Shown here: one piece after another, positions 7,329 to 13,351 of the stretch | Position numbering within the stretch: position 1 is the first letter of the stretch | Layout of the letters: each line of letters starts with the position of its first letter | Source of the DNA: Acidobacteriota bacterium | GTDB lineage: Bacteria; Acidobacteriota; Terriglobia; Versatilivoradales; Versatilivoraceae | DNA: 13,351 nt | Assembly (NCBI GenBank): GCA_026706225.1 | Contig: JAPOZE010000458.1 | Coordinates: 1-13,351 of the forward strand | Reading direction: 5' to 3' | Position numbers and translations under genes: made by a program | Notes under the pieces: model-generated | Database searches by the model: none | Told to the model about the DNA's origin: nothing | The model's input: only the letters and a program-made list of their open reading frames with translations

Positions 7329-7468
7329 ATGAAAATCCGTAGGGCTTGGATTGGCCCCTGTTCTTGCCGGGAGCGGTTGTGTCGGAACCCACTCTGCGAC
7401 TGACGCCGTCTCCTCCCTCCCGGCGAATCCCCAATCGGAACCGGTCCGACGGTCGATCGGAGGTGGAA

Positions 7469-8011
7469 GTGTTGCGGAATCGATGGTTTATTGCGACTTG
7501 GCTGGTGGTTGCCGTTTGCGCCGCGGGGGTCTCCTCGGCCGCGCCGCTGCAGAAGAAGGCGGAGACGGAGCCGGCCCCTTACTTTATCCTGCCCACCTGG
7601 GATGGCGACGAGGTCATCAAGTCGACCAGCCTGAAAGGGCAGGTGGTGTTGATGGCCTTCTTTCAGACCTGGTGTCCAGACTGTCAGCGTACCAACCCGC
7701 TCCTGGAAAAGCTCTATCGAAAGTACAAGGATCGGGGGTTTGTGGTCCTGGGGATCTCCCATGATCGGGGAAAGGCCAAGGACGTCGAGCCCTACATCAA
7801 GAAATACGGATTGACCTATCCCATCCTCCTGGGCGACTTTTCCATCGCCATGAACTACCTCAAGGTTTCCCCCCAGCGCCCGAACTTCAGCATTCCCTAC
7901 CTGGTGCTGGTGGATCGCAAGGGCAACATCGTGGGTCGATACGTGGAGGGCAGGAACGAGGAGACCCACGACCTGAAGAAGCTGGAAGAACGCATCACTC
8001 CGCTGCTTTAG
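7469..8011 (+). CDS. Secreted TlpA/ResA-like thioredoxin-fold protein
   Basis: 180 residues counted from GTG 7469. An N-terminal signal (RNRW, then FIATWLVVAVCAAGVSSAA) suggests export, with cleavage near residue 24; the Cys at 17 does not sit in a good lipobox. The mature part is a redoxin: strand VVLMAFFQTW, active site WCPDC with Cys69 and Cys72, helix QRTNPLLEKLYRKYKD, FVVLGISHD, and the cis-proline segment FSIPYLVLVDRKGNIVG (Pro143). This is the TlpA/ResA/AhpC-TSA layout, whose members reduce disulfides in extracytoplasmic proteins such as apocytochromes. GGAGGT (7459-7464) is 4 bases before the GTG and 7 before an adjacent TTG (7472), so either may be used. The frame is open further upstream (to 7346), but that would lose both the ribosome binding site and the signal peptide. 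The TAG interlocks with the TAA of the convergent prolyl isomerase gene. Confidence 0.85.
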   Translation: MLRNRWFIATWLVVAVCAAGVSSAAPLQKKAETEPAPYFILPTWDGDEVIKSTSLKGQVVLMAFFQTWCPDCQRTNPLLEKLYRKYKDRGFVVLGISHDRGKAKDVEPYIKKYGLTYPILLGDFSIAMNYLKVSPQRPNFSIPYLVLVDRKGNIVGRYVEGRNEETHDLKKLEERITPLL

Positions 8012-9033
8012 CCGGGGGGGGTGAATTCGACCCAGGTTTCGAAAAAGGAGGGGTCGACAACAATGCGGTGCTTGAGCCGCATTTGTTGATACCAGTCCTC
8101 CAGCTTTTGATTCCGGATGCGCGCCTGGATCTCCGGGTGGGCTTCGATCAGGCTCATCTTCCTCTTTTCCTCCAGCTTCAGCAGAGCAAATCCCATAGGC
8201 GTTTCCACAATGGGGCTGAGATCCCCTTCCTCCAGGCTGAAGAGCAGGTCGACCTCGGGAGGAGTCACCAGGGTCTTGTTGGGCAGTCCGCGGCGCACGA
8301 CACCGGTGTCTCCGCCGACGCCGGAGGTCAGCGGGTCCTCGGAGTGCTTGGCCGCCATCACCTCGAAGTCCGCCCCCTCCTCAATTTCCCGGCGAAGCTT
8401 TTCGGCCTTGGCCTTGGCTTCCTCGTCGGACAAGGTCTGGTCCTTGAGTCGGTTGTCGCCAAAGAAAAAGTTGGAAGCCTCCGAGCGGATGACCAGCCGG
8501 CGGCCTCTCACCATGTCGAAGACGGCGGCATTTTCCTGGTAATAGCTCCCGACCTCCATGGCCGAGACCGCCAATTCCTCCTTCAACTCCTTTTCCGCCA
8601 CCTTCATGAGCAGGCCCTCCTCGAAGAGTTCCAGGACCTGCTTGCGGTCTTCGTCATCCTCGATCGGGAGCCCCCTCACCTGGTTCTTTTCCAGCTTGGC
8701 CTGGAACTGGCGAATGGTCTGCTCAACTTCCGGGCGAGCGTCCCACCTCCGTTTTCTGGCTTCCAGGCTGTAGAGCTTGGAACGGACGATGTAGTCGGCA
8801 AAGGCCTGCCTGCCCTCGGGTTTCGAGAACAGGGAGCGCTGTTGGGGAGGCAGCAGTCGAAGCATGTCGTCCACCTGAGCCCGGGTAAGGGTCTCGTCTC
8901 CGATGGTGACGACGGCCTTGTCGTCGGCGGAGGCGGACTCGCCTTCCGGCTGTCCAGGGACAGGAGTTGCGGGAGCGAGGCCCGACAGGAGGGTGAGAGA
9001 CAGGAGCACGGTTTGGGTCGATAGGTTCAGCAT
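8008..9033 (-). CDS. Secreted parvulin-type peptidyl-prolyl cis-trans isomerase (PpiC/SurA-like)
   Basis: 341 residues: a short hydrophobic signal (about 1-23), a Pro/Glu/Ser linker, then a SurA-N-like helical chaperone region (about 40-170, from VVTIGDETLTRAQVDDMLRL). The parvulin domain spans about 178-289, with FEVMAAKHSED, GGDTGVVRRG and GDLSPIVETPMGFALLKLEE. A helical C-terminal tail (SLIEAHPEIQARIRNQKLED) follows. Such proteins assist folding in the periplasm, including outer-membrane proteins. It has one parvulin domain, unlike the two of E. coli SurA. The signal has no lipobox Cys, so a soluble periplasmic form is likely. GGAGAGG lies just before the ATG at 9033. It is 44 bp downstream of thrC on the same strand, so it is probably co-transcribed. 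Its stop overlaps that of the convergent TlpA-like gene. Confidence 0.85.
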   Translation of the reverse strand: MLNLSTQTVLLSLTLLSGLAPATPVPGQPEGESASADDKAVVTIGDETLTRAQVDDMLRLLPPQQRSLFSKPEGRQAFADYIVRSKLYSLEARKRRWDARPEVEQTIRQFQAKLEKNQVRGLPIEDDEDRKQVLELFEEGLLMKVAEKELKEELAVSAMEVGSYYQENAAVFDMVRGRRLVIRSEASNFFFGDNRLKDQTLSDEEAKAKAEKLRREIEEGADFEVMAAKHSEDPLTSGVGGDTGVVRRGLPNKTLVTPPEVDLLFSLEEGDLSPIVETPMGFALLKLEEKRKMSLIEAHPEIQARIRNQKLEDWYQQMRLKHRIVVDPSFFETWVEFTPPG

Positions 9034-9077
9034 GGTTCCTCTCCGGCTGGCGTTCCCTCTCTGAGGCAGGACACCAG

Positions 9078-10406
9078 CTACAGATTCAGGATCTTCAGGA
9101 TTTCATTCTTGTCGGCTTTGACTTTGATGGGGGAATTGGCAAAGGTGGAACGCACCTTGTCTTTCTTGTCCAGCAGCTCGTTCCTGTAGGTTGCCTCTTC
9201 GTACAGGGAATCCTGGTGGTAGTTGGTGGCATAGTCGGGGTCCTTGAGCAGATTGCCGGTCAGGACCGCCACCACCTCTTCCTCGGGATCGATTTCCCGC
9301 GTCCCGATCAGTTTCCTGATTCCGGCTACGGTGGTGGCGGAGGCGGGCTCGCAGCCGATGCCGTCCCTGCCGATGATGGCCTTGGCGTCGGCAATGTCCT
9401 GCTCGCTGACAAAATCGCACCATCCCTGCGTCCAGTCCATGGCCCGCACCGCCTTCTTCCAGGAGACCGGATTACCGATCTTGATGGCGGTGGCCAGGGT
9501 GTGGGCTTCGACACGGACCAGCCTGGGGGAATGGTAGATCAATGTCTGGTAAAGAGGATTGGCCCTCTGGGCCTGGATTATGGTGACCATGGGCATCTTG
9601 GGGATAAAGCCCAGGTCGTGCAATTCCTTGATGGCTTTGCCGAAGGAGGCGCTGTTGCCGAGGTTTCCCCCGGGGACCACCACCCGGTCGGGCACCTTCC
9701 AGTCGCGCTGGCACAGCATCTCGATGATAATCGCCTTTTGTCCTTCCAGTCGAAAGGGGTTGATCGAATTCAGCAGGTAGACGTCGGTCTCCTGGGTGAT
9801 TTCCTTCACCAGCTTCATCGATTCGTCGAAGTCACCCTCCAACTGCAGGGTCAGCGCTCCGTAGTCCAGGCTCTGGGCCAGCTTTCCGAAAGCGATCTGC
9901 TGGTCGGGAATGAAGATCACGGCCTTCATGCCGGCGCGAGCCGCATAGGCCGCCATGGAGGCCGAGGTGTTTCCCGTGCTGGCGCAGGCCACCATTCTGG
10001 AGTTGAGGAGGTTGGCCTGGGTGACTCCGGCAGTCATGCCGTTGTCCTTGAAGGATCCGGTCGGATTCAGTCCCTGGTGCTTGAGGTGCAACTGCTTCAG
10101 TCCCACGTACTCCGCGCATCTCGAGGCCTCGTAGATGGGAGTGTTTCCTTCCTGCATGGACACCACCTTGGAAAAGTCCGTGCAGAACGGAAGCAGTTCC
10201 CGGTATCTCCAGACGCCGCTGAGGTCGAGGAGACGGTTGGAAAGGCGCCGCTGCAGGAAGAGATGCTTGATCTTCTGCGGGTCGTCGAACTGAAAGTCGT
10301 AGACCACGTCCAGCAGACCTCCGCAAGTCGGACAGACGTACGCCTTGGACATGGCGGAGACGACTTTGCGGCAGTCCTCCTCGATGCACTTCAGAAAGGC
10401 GGCCAT
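9078..10406 (-). CDS. thrC: Threonine synthase (PLP-dependent)
   Basis: 442 residues of fold-type II PLP enzyme, converting O-phosphohomoserine to threonine, the last step of threonine synthesis in the cytosol. Seen: QEGNTPIYEA (85-94); NPTGSFKDNG with PLP-lysine Lys120; ASTGNTSASMAAYAARAGMK (142-161); PLP-phosphate loop VVPGGNLGNSASFGK (244-257); and GCEPASATTVAGIRKL near the C-terminus. The N-terminus has four cysteines in a zinc-ribbon pattern (C7, C12, C25, C28), a common addition in this branch. The ATG at 10406 is needed to keep C7 and C12, although no clear Shine-Dalgarno precedes it; a second Met at residue 19 would cut the ribbon. Related ligand enzymes (cysteate synthase, diaminopropionate-type lyases) are similar, but length and motifs favour threonine synthase. 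It is second in the tsaD-thrC-isomerase operon, 54 bp after tsaD. Confidence 0.92.
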   Translation of the reverse strand: MAAFLKCIEEDCRKVVSAMSKAYVCPTCGGLLDVVYDFQFDDPQKIKHLFLQRRLSNRLLDLSGVWRYRELLPFCTDFSKVVSMQEGNTPIYEASRCAEYVGLKQLHLKHQGLNPTGSFKDNGMTAGVTQANLLNSRMVACASTGNTSASMAAYAARAGMKAVIFIPDQQIAFGKLAQSLDYGALTLQLEGDFDESMKLVKEITQETDVYLLNSINPFRLEGQKAIIIEMLCQRDWKVPDRVVVPGGNLGNSASFGKAIKELHDLGFIPKMPMVTIIQAQRANPLYQTLIYHSPRLVRVEAHTLATAIKIGNPVSWKKAVRAMDWTQGWCDFVSEQDIADAKAIIGRDGIGCEPASATTVAGIRKLIGTREIDPEEEVVAVLTGNLLKDPDYATNYHQDSLYEEATYRNELLDKKDKVRSTFANSPIKVKADKNEILKILNL

Positions 10407-10460
10407 GACCCGAATCTACTGAAATCGAACGGAAAACTCAATTGCATTCAGGGTGAGCAT

Positions 10461-11552
10461 TCAGGCCAGCCTGAAGCGGGCGTCGGCGTTGATGCTCAGG
10501 TTGGCGAACTGCTGCTTCAAGAGCTTGGGGTGACCCGCCGCCGCTATCATGGCGGCGTTGTCGGTGGAGAGGATGGGGGTGGGAAAGAAAACCGGCAAGC
10601 GACGCTCTGCAAAGAGTTCCTGCAAGTGTCGGCGAAGGGCCCGGTTGCAGGCGACGCCTCCCGAGACCATGACGGAACGGGGCGGGTAGTCGAGACTGGC
10701 TTCGAGCAGCGTCTTTCCAAGGATCCTGATGGCGGTGTGCTGAAAACTGGCGGCCAGATCGAGAACCGGCCGGGGCACGGACTCTTCGCCCTCCCAGTTT
10801 CCGGCGGACAGTTCCCGGCTGAGGTGTTTTTGGGTGTAGCGCAATACCGCGGTCTTGATTCCGGAAAAGCTGAAATCCAGCTTTCCGTTGTCAATGCGAG
10901 GGATGGGCAGCTTGACCGCATGGGGGTCTCCGCGCCGGGCCAGCCGCTCGATGACGGCTCCACCGGGATAGCCGAGGCCCAGGAGCTTGGCCACCTTGTC
11001 GAAGGCTTCTCCGGCCGCATCGTCCCGGGTCCGCCCCAGGAGCCTGTAATCGGCCTCTTCCCGTTCCCCGAGACCCAGACCTTCGATCCAATACAGGCTG
11101 GTGTGTCCTCCCGAGACCACCAGGGCCAGGGCGGGGAGGAGCCCCTCCAGGTCTGCCGCCTCCTCCTGCCCCGGTTCCTGCCAGAGGGTCAGGGGAACCG
11201 AGAAGATATGTCCTTCCAGGTGGTGCACGGCTGCCAGGGGAAGATCGAGACTGAAACACAGGGCCTTGGCGTAGTTGATCCCCACCAGGAGCGACCCGAC
11301 CAGCCCGGGGCCCTGAGTTACCGCCACGCCGTCCAGATCCCGCCCTCGGATTCCGGCATCGCCCAGGGCGGCCTTGACCACCGGGGAAATGTTTTCGAGG
11401 TGTCGTCGTGAAGCCAACTCGGGGACCACTCCTCCATATCGCTTGTGGACATCCTCCTGGGAGGCCACGATATTGGAGAGGATTCGCCTGCCGTCTTCCA
11501 GGACGGAGGCTGCCGTTTCATCGCAGGACGATTCAATGCCAAGGGTCAACAT
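10461..11552 (-). CDS. tsaD: tRNA N6-adenosine threonylcarbamoyltransferase TsaD (Kae1/Gcp family)
   Basis: 363 residues of the ASKHA fold. With TsaB/TsaE, TsaD moves the threonylcarbamoyl group from TC-AMP to A37 of ANN-decoding tRNAs to form t6A. Motifs: LGIESSCDETAASV (4-17); VVPELASRRHLENI (42-55); TQGPGLVGSLLVGINYAKAL (79-98); metal-binding HLEGH with H111 and H115; VVSGGHTSLYWIE; DDAAGEAFDKVAKLLGLGYP; VSGGVACNRALRRHL; and the DNAAMIAAAG box near the C-terminus. All conserved metal and nucleotide contacts I know are present. The ATG at 11552 has GAGG about 9 bases upstream on the minus strand. It is first in an operon with thrC and the parvulin, divergent from rpmB across 159 bp. Confidence 0.96.
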   Translation of the reverse strand: MLTLGIESSCDETAASVLEDGRRILSNIVASQEDVHKRYGGVVPELASRRHLENISPVVKAALGDAGIRGRDLDGVAVTQGPGLVGSLLVGINYAKALCFSLDLPLAAVHHLEGHIFSVPLTLWQEPGQEEAADLEGLLPALALVVSGGHTSLYWIEGLGLGEREEADYRLLGRTRDDAAGEAFDKVAKLLGLGYPGGAVIERLARRGDPHAVKLPIPRIDNGKLDFSFSGIKTAVLRYTQKHLSRELSAGNWEGEESVPRPVLDLAASFQHTAIRILGKTLLEASLDYPPRSVMVSGGVACNRALRRHLQELFAERRLPVFFPTPILSTDNAAMIAAAGHPKLLKQQFANLSINADARFRLA

Positions 11553-11647
11553 GGAGGATTGCCTCGAAATGAGAACGGGCCGGGTCGGCCTTTTCGGTGG
11601 TCCGAGATCCGACAGGCCCCGGGCATACGGTTTCGACTTGAGGGCAT

Positions 11648-11676
11648 TTGACCGTGGGAGAGGCTTTTGCTATCCT
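11648..11676 (+). promoter_or_regulatory. Strong sigma70-type promoter for rpmB
   Basis: TTGACC (11648-11653), a 17-base spacer, and TATCCT (11671-11676), preceded by TGC to make an extended -10. Matches are five and four of six. Predicted start is near 11683, leaving a short leader of about 28 bases that contains AAGGAGG (11699-11705), 6 bases before the ATG. This is the best promoter and ribosome binding site in the window, fitting a highly expressed ribosomal protein gene. Confidence 0.7.
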
Positions 11677-11711
11677 CTCGGCTCTGCAACCTGGTTTGAA
11701 GGAGGCTTGTC

Positions 11712-11903
11712 ATGGCTGCCCGGTGTGAACTCTGTGGAAAGGGTCCGATGTTTGGGAACAACGTCAGCCACGCCAACAACGCAACCAAGAGACGATGGAA
11801 CCCCAACCTGCATCGGGTGCGGATCGTGATTGACGGGAGGCGCAGGCGAGCCCGCGTGTGCGCTGCCTGCATTCGGTCCGGGCGTATCGTGAAGTCCCAC
11901 TAG
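11712..11903 (+). CDS. rpmB: 50S ribosomal protein L28 (zinc-binding C+ form)
   Basis: 63 residues, the normal length for L28, a large-subunit protein near the tRNA exit site. It starts [20 protein letters not shown], the standard bL28 N-terminus, continues with [15 protein letters not shown], and ends in [12 protein letters not shown]. Two CxxC pairs (C5/C8 and C50/C53) form the zinc-ribbon of the C+ type; many bacteria also carry cysteine-free paralogues used under zinc limitation. The start is fixed by AAGGAGG six bases upstream. It is monocistronic, convergent with ridA (31 bp apart) and divergent from tsaD. L28 is often next to L33 in other bacteria; here it stands alone. Confidence 0.96.
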   Translation: MAARCELCGKGPMFGNNVSHANNATKRRWNPNLHRVRIVIDGRRRRARVCAACIRSGRIVKSH

Positions 11904-11915
11904 GCTGCTGTTCGC

Positions 11916-11932
11916 TCCCCCGCGCCGGGGGG
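11916..11932. terminator. Possible hairpin between convergent rpmB and ridA
   Basis: CCCCCG (11917-11922) pairs with CGGGGG (11926-11931) across a 3-base loop, with a T-G wobble outside. It sits just after the rpmB stop and directly against the ridA stop, where a shared terminator is expected. There is no U-tract on either strand, so factor-independent termination is doubtful. Confidence 0.25.
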
Positions 11933-11934
11933 AA

Positions 11935-12321
11935 TCACCCCACCACCGCCAGGGCTTCGACCTCCACCAGAGCTCCCTTGGGCAGCGATGAAACGCCAAC
12001 CGTAGCCCGGGCGGGAAGGCTTTCGCCGAAGAATTTCCCGTAGACCTGGTTGACCCGCGGAAACTCCTGCATGTCTGTCAGGTAGATGGTGGTCTTGACC
12101 ACCTGGTCCAGCGAGCTGCCCGCGGCCCGCAGGACTCCCTCCAGATTCCTCAAGACCCGCTCGGTCTGGTCCTCGATGTCTCCCGGAACCAGTTCGCCCG
12201 TTTGCGGGTCCAGCCCGATCTGTCCGGAGAGAAAAAGGAATTCGGAGGCCCTGGCTCTGACCGCTTGCGAATAGGGGCCGATGGCGCCGGGTGCCTCGCC
12301 GGTTTGAATGATGGTTTTCAT
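11935..12321 (-). CDS. ridA: RidA (YjgF/YER057c/UK114) reactive imine/enamine deaminase
   Basis: 128 residues, the usual length. RidA trimers hydrolyse 2-aminoacrylate and other enamine/imine products of PLP enzymes such as threonine dehydratase, protecting PLP enzymes from damage. Seen: AIGPYSQAV (13-21), LFLSGQIGLDPQTGEL (29-44), QTERVLRNLEGVLRAAGSSL (52-71), VVKTTIYLTDMQEFPRVNQV (74-93), and PARATVGVSSLPKGALVEVE. Arg105 is the carboxylate-binding residue that marks the active RidA subfamily and matches the E. coli numbering. GGGAGAG precedes the ATG. It starts 20 bp after the rel stop on the same strand, so it is very likely co-transcribed with rel. Older annotations call this family 'endoribonuclease L-PSP'. 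Confidence 0.94.
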   Translation of the reverse strand: MKTIIQTGEAPGAIGPYSQAVRARASEFLFLSGQIGLDPQTGELVPGDIEDQTERVLRNLEGVLRAAGSSLDQVVKTTIYLTDMQEFPRVNQVYGKFFGESLPARATVGVSSLPKGALVEVEALAVVG

Positions 12322-12341
12322 GGTTCTCTCCCAGCCTCGGA

Positions 12342-13351
12342 CTATTGCCAGACGATCTCGTTGACCCCCTTGATCTTCTTGATCGAATGGACGGCCTTCT
12401 CCAGGTGCTTGAGGTCGCTGATTTCAATGGTGACGTGAATGAGTCCGTGACGGTCTTCGAAGGCCTGAGCTTCGATATTCTTGATGTTGGTCTTGATGTC
12501 GGAGATGCGGGAAGTGATCTCGGCCAGCATTCCCTGCCTGTCGTCTACCGAGATGGAAAGCTTGACGGCATAGATTCCTCCAACCGTTCCCGTCCAGGAA
12601 ACATCGATCTTGCGATCGGCTTCATAGAGGAGGTTGCCCACGTTGGCGCAGCGCCTGGCATGCACGGCGACTCCCTTGCCCCGGGTGATGTAGCCCACAA
12701 TGGGCTCGCCGCGAATCGGGTTGCAGCACTTGGCCCGATAGACCAGAAGCCCGTCGATGTCCTTGACCTTGAGAGACCCGTCCGAAGACAGCCCCAGAAC
12801 CTTCTTGACGGCCGAGGTGAATTTGCCGGGCTTGTCCTTTTGCACCCGGCTCAATTCGCCCGGCGGCACCAGCTTGCTCAGCAGCATCCGCCCCGAGATC
12901 TTGCCGAAGCCCAATGCGGAGTAGATGTTCTCCACCTTGTCGCACCGGTAGGGCCGGGCGGCCGCCAACAGCGACCCGTCTTCCAGGTGCTTTTTCAGGT
13001 TGAGCTTGAGCCGCTTGGCCTCCTTCTCCAGGATGCGCCTGCCCAGCTCTATGGCGCGTTCCCGGCGGCTGACGTTCAAGAAATGCCTGATCTTGTTGCG
13101 TGCCCGCGAGGTCTTGACAAAGGACAGCCAGTCCCGGCTGGGCACGTGGCCGGTTTGTGTCTGGATCTCGACGATGTCGCCGTTCTTGAGTCGGGACCGG
13201 AGGGGCACGATGCGGCCGTTCACCTTGGCTCCGACGCAACAGGCCCCGACTTCGCTGTGAATGGCGTAGGCAAAGTCGACCGGGGTGGCGTCCCGGGGAA
13301 GAATGATCACCTTGCCCTTGGGAGTGAAGGCGTAGACCTCTTCGGGATAGA
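12342..13351 (-). CDS. rel: RelA/SpoT-family (p)ppGpp synthetase/hydrolase, C-terminal regulatory half (5' end outside window)
   Basis: The frame is open to the end of the window, so the N-terminal HD hydrolase and synthetase domains lie beyond it; the GTG at 13310 is an internal Val codon. Visible regulatory parts, in order: a TGS domain (VYAFTPKGKVIILPRDATPV, then DFAYAIHSEVG and GDIVEIQTQTGHVPSRDWL); a helical region (SRARNKIRHFLNVSRRERAI); the zinc-finger/RIS domain with the conserved Cys pair in AKCCNPIRGEPIVGYITRGK and the distal HARRC; and a C-terminal ACT domain (from about LSISVDDRQGMLAEITSRIS to the end). This half senses ribosome-bound uncharged tRNA and amino acid state and sets the balance of (p)ppGpp synthesis and breakdown. 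Whether the enzyme is bifunctional cannot be seen here. ridA follows 20 bp downstream. Confidence 0.94.
   Translation of the reverse strand, partial: YPEEVYAFTPKGKVIILPRDATPVDFAYAIHSEVGACCVGAKVNGRIVPLRSRLKNGDIVEIQTQTGHVPSRDWLSFVKTSRARNKIRHFLNVSRRERAIELGRRILEKEAKRLKLNLKKHLEDGSLLAAARPYRCDKVENIYSALGFGKISGRMLLSKLVPPGELSRVQKDKPGKFTSAVKKVLGLSSDGSLKVKDIDGLLVYRAKCCNPIRGEPIVGYITRGKGVAVHARRCANVGNLLYEADRKIDVSWTGTVGGIYAVKLSISVDDRQGMLAEITSRISDIKTNIKNIEAQAFEDRHGLIHVTIEISDLKHLEKAVHSIKKIKGVNEIVWQ

Noticed and set aside
7059..7403. 114-codon plus-strand frame in the hydrolase/TlpA-like intergenic region
   Set aside because: It overlaps the hydrolase start and both candidate promoters, is Arg-rich without motifs, and has no ribosome binding site.
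9216..11411. 731-codon plus-strand open frame across thrC and tsaD
   Set aside because: It spans two well-supported genes and their gap on the opposite strand and shows no family motif, so it is a GC-driven shadow.
11578..11594. GGCCG-GGT-CGGCC followed by TTTT, resembling a plus-strand terminator
   Set aside because: No plus-strand gene ends upstream of it; it lies between divergent tsaD and rpmB, and the stem is only 5 bp. Probably chance in GC-rich sequence.
1..13351. CRISPR arrays, tRNA or rRNA genes, phage or toxin-antitoxin modules
   Set aside because: I saw no regularly spaced direct repeats, no cloverleaf or rRNA-like sequence, and no integrase, transposase or toxin-like product anywhere in the window.

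Overview
The window looks like part of the chromosome of a high-GC bacterium, made mostly of housekeeping genes. Several things suggest an uncultured Acidobacteriota-type lineage, but this is inference from remembered sequence style, not a database result: the protein sequences, a hairpin of the 'GCGGGCGGGACGCCCGC' type, and a decayed secreted-protein domain next to a Sel1-like scrap. No phage, CRISPR, rRNA or tRNA is visible.

Layout. Bases 1-1281 hold the 3' end of a UvrD/PcrA helicase gene, which overlaps tail to tail with a NhaC-type Na+/H+ antiporter gene (minus strand, to 2815). Bases 2816-3830 carry no intact gene. They hold a small inverted-repeat element (2921-3036), a gene scrap (about 3073-3398), a REP-like hairpin (3525-3559) and a weak promoter for lon. 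A perfect 26-bp inverted repeat links 3071-3096 with the first codons of lon. The ATP-dependent protease Lon follows (3831-6290), convergent with an alpha/beta hydrolase on the minus strand (6302-7147). A divergent intergenic region (7148-7468) then leads to a secreted TlpA-like thioredoxin (+). Its stop codon interlocks with that of a minus-strand operon, which in transcription order is tsaD, thrC, and a secreted parvulin-type prolyl isomerase. Divergent from tsaD is rpmB (ribosomal protein L28) with the best promoter in the window. The window ends with a minus-strand pair, the 3' part of a RelA/SpoT-type (p)ppGpp enzyme gene followed by ridA.

How the genes fit together. Most serve core physiology: DNA repair (UvrD), cytosolic proteolysis (Lon), extracytoplasmic redox and folding (TlpA-like protein and parvulin, convergent neighbours), tRNA t6A modification (TsaD) next to threonine synthesis (ThrC), translation (L28), starvation signalling (Rel) and imine/enamine detoxification (RidA). 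TsaD uses threonine-derived threonylcarbamoyl-AMP, so the tsaD-thrC link has a plausible metabolic logic. I did not find a new multi-gene system. The least ordinary part is the roughly 1-kb scrambled region between the antiporter and lon.
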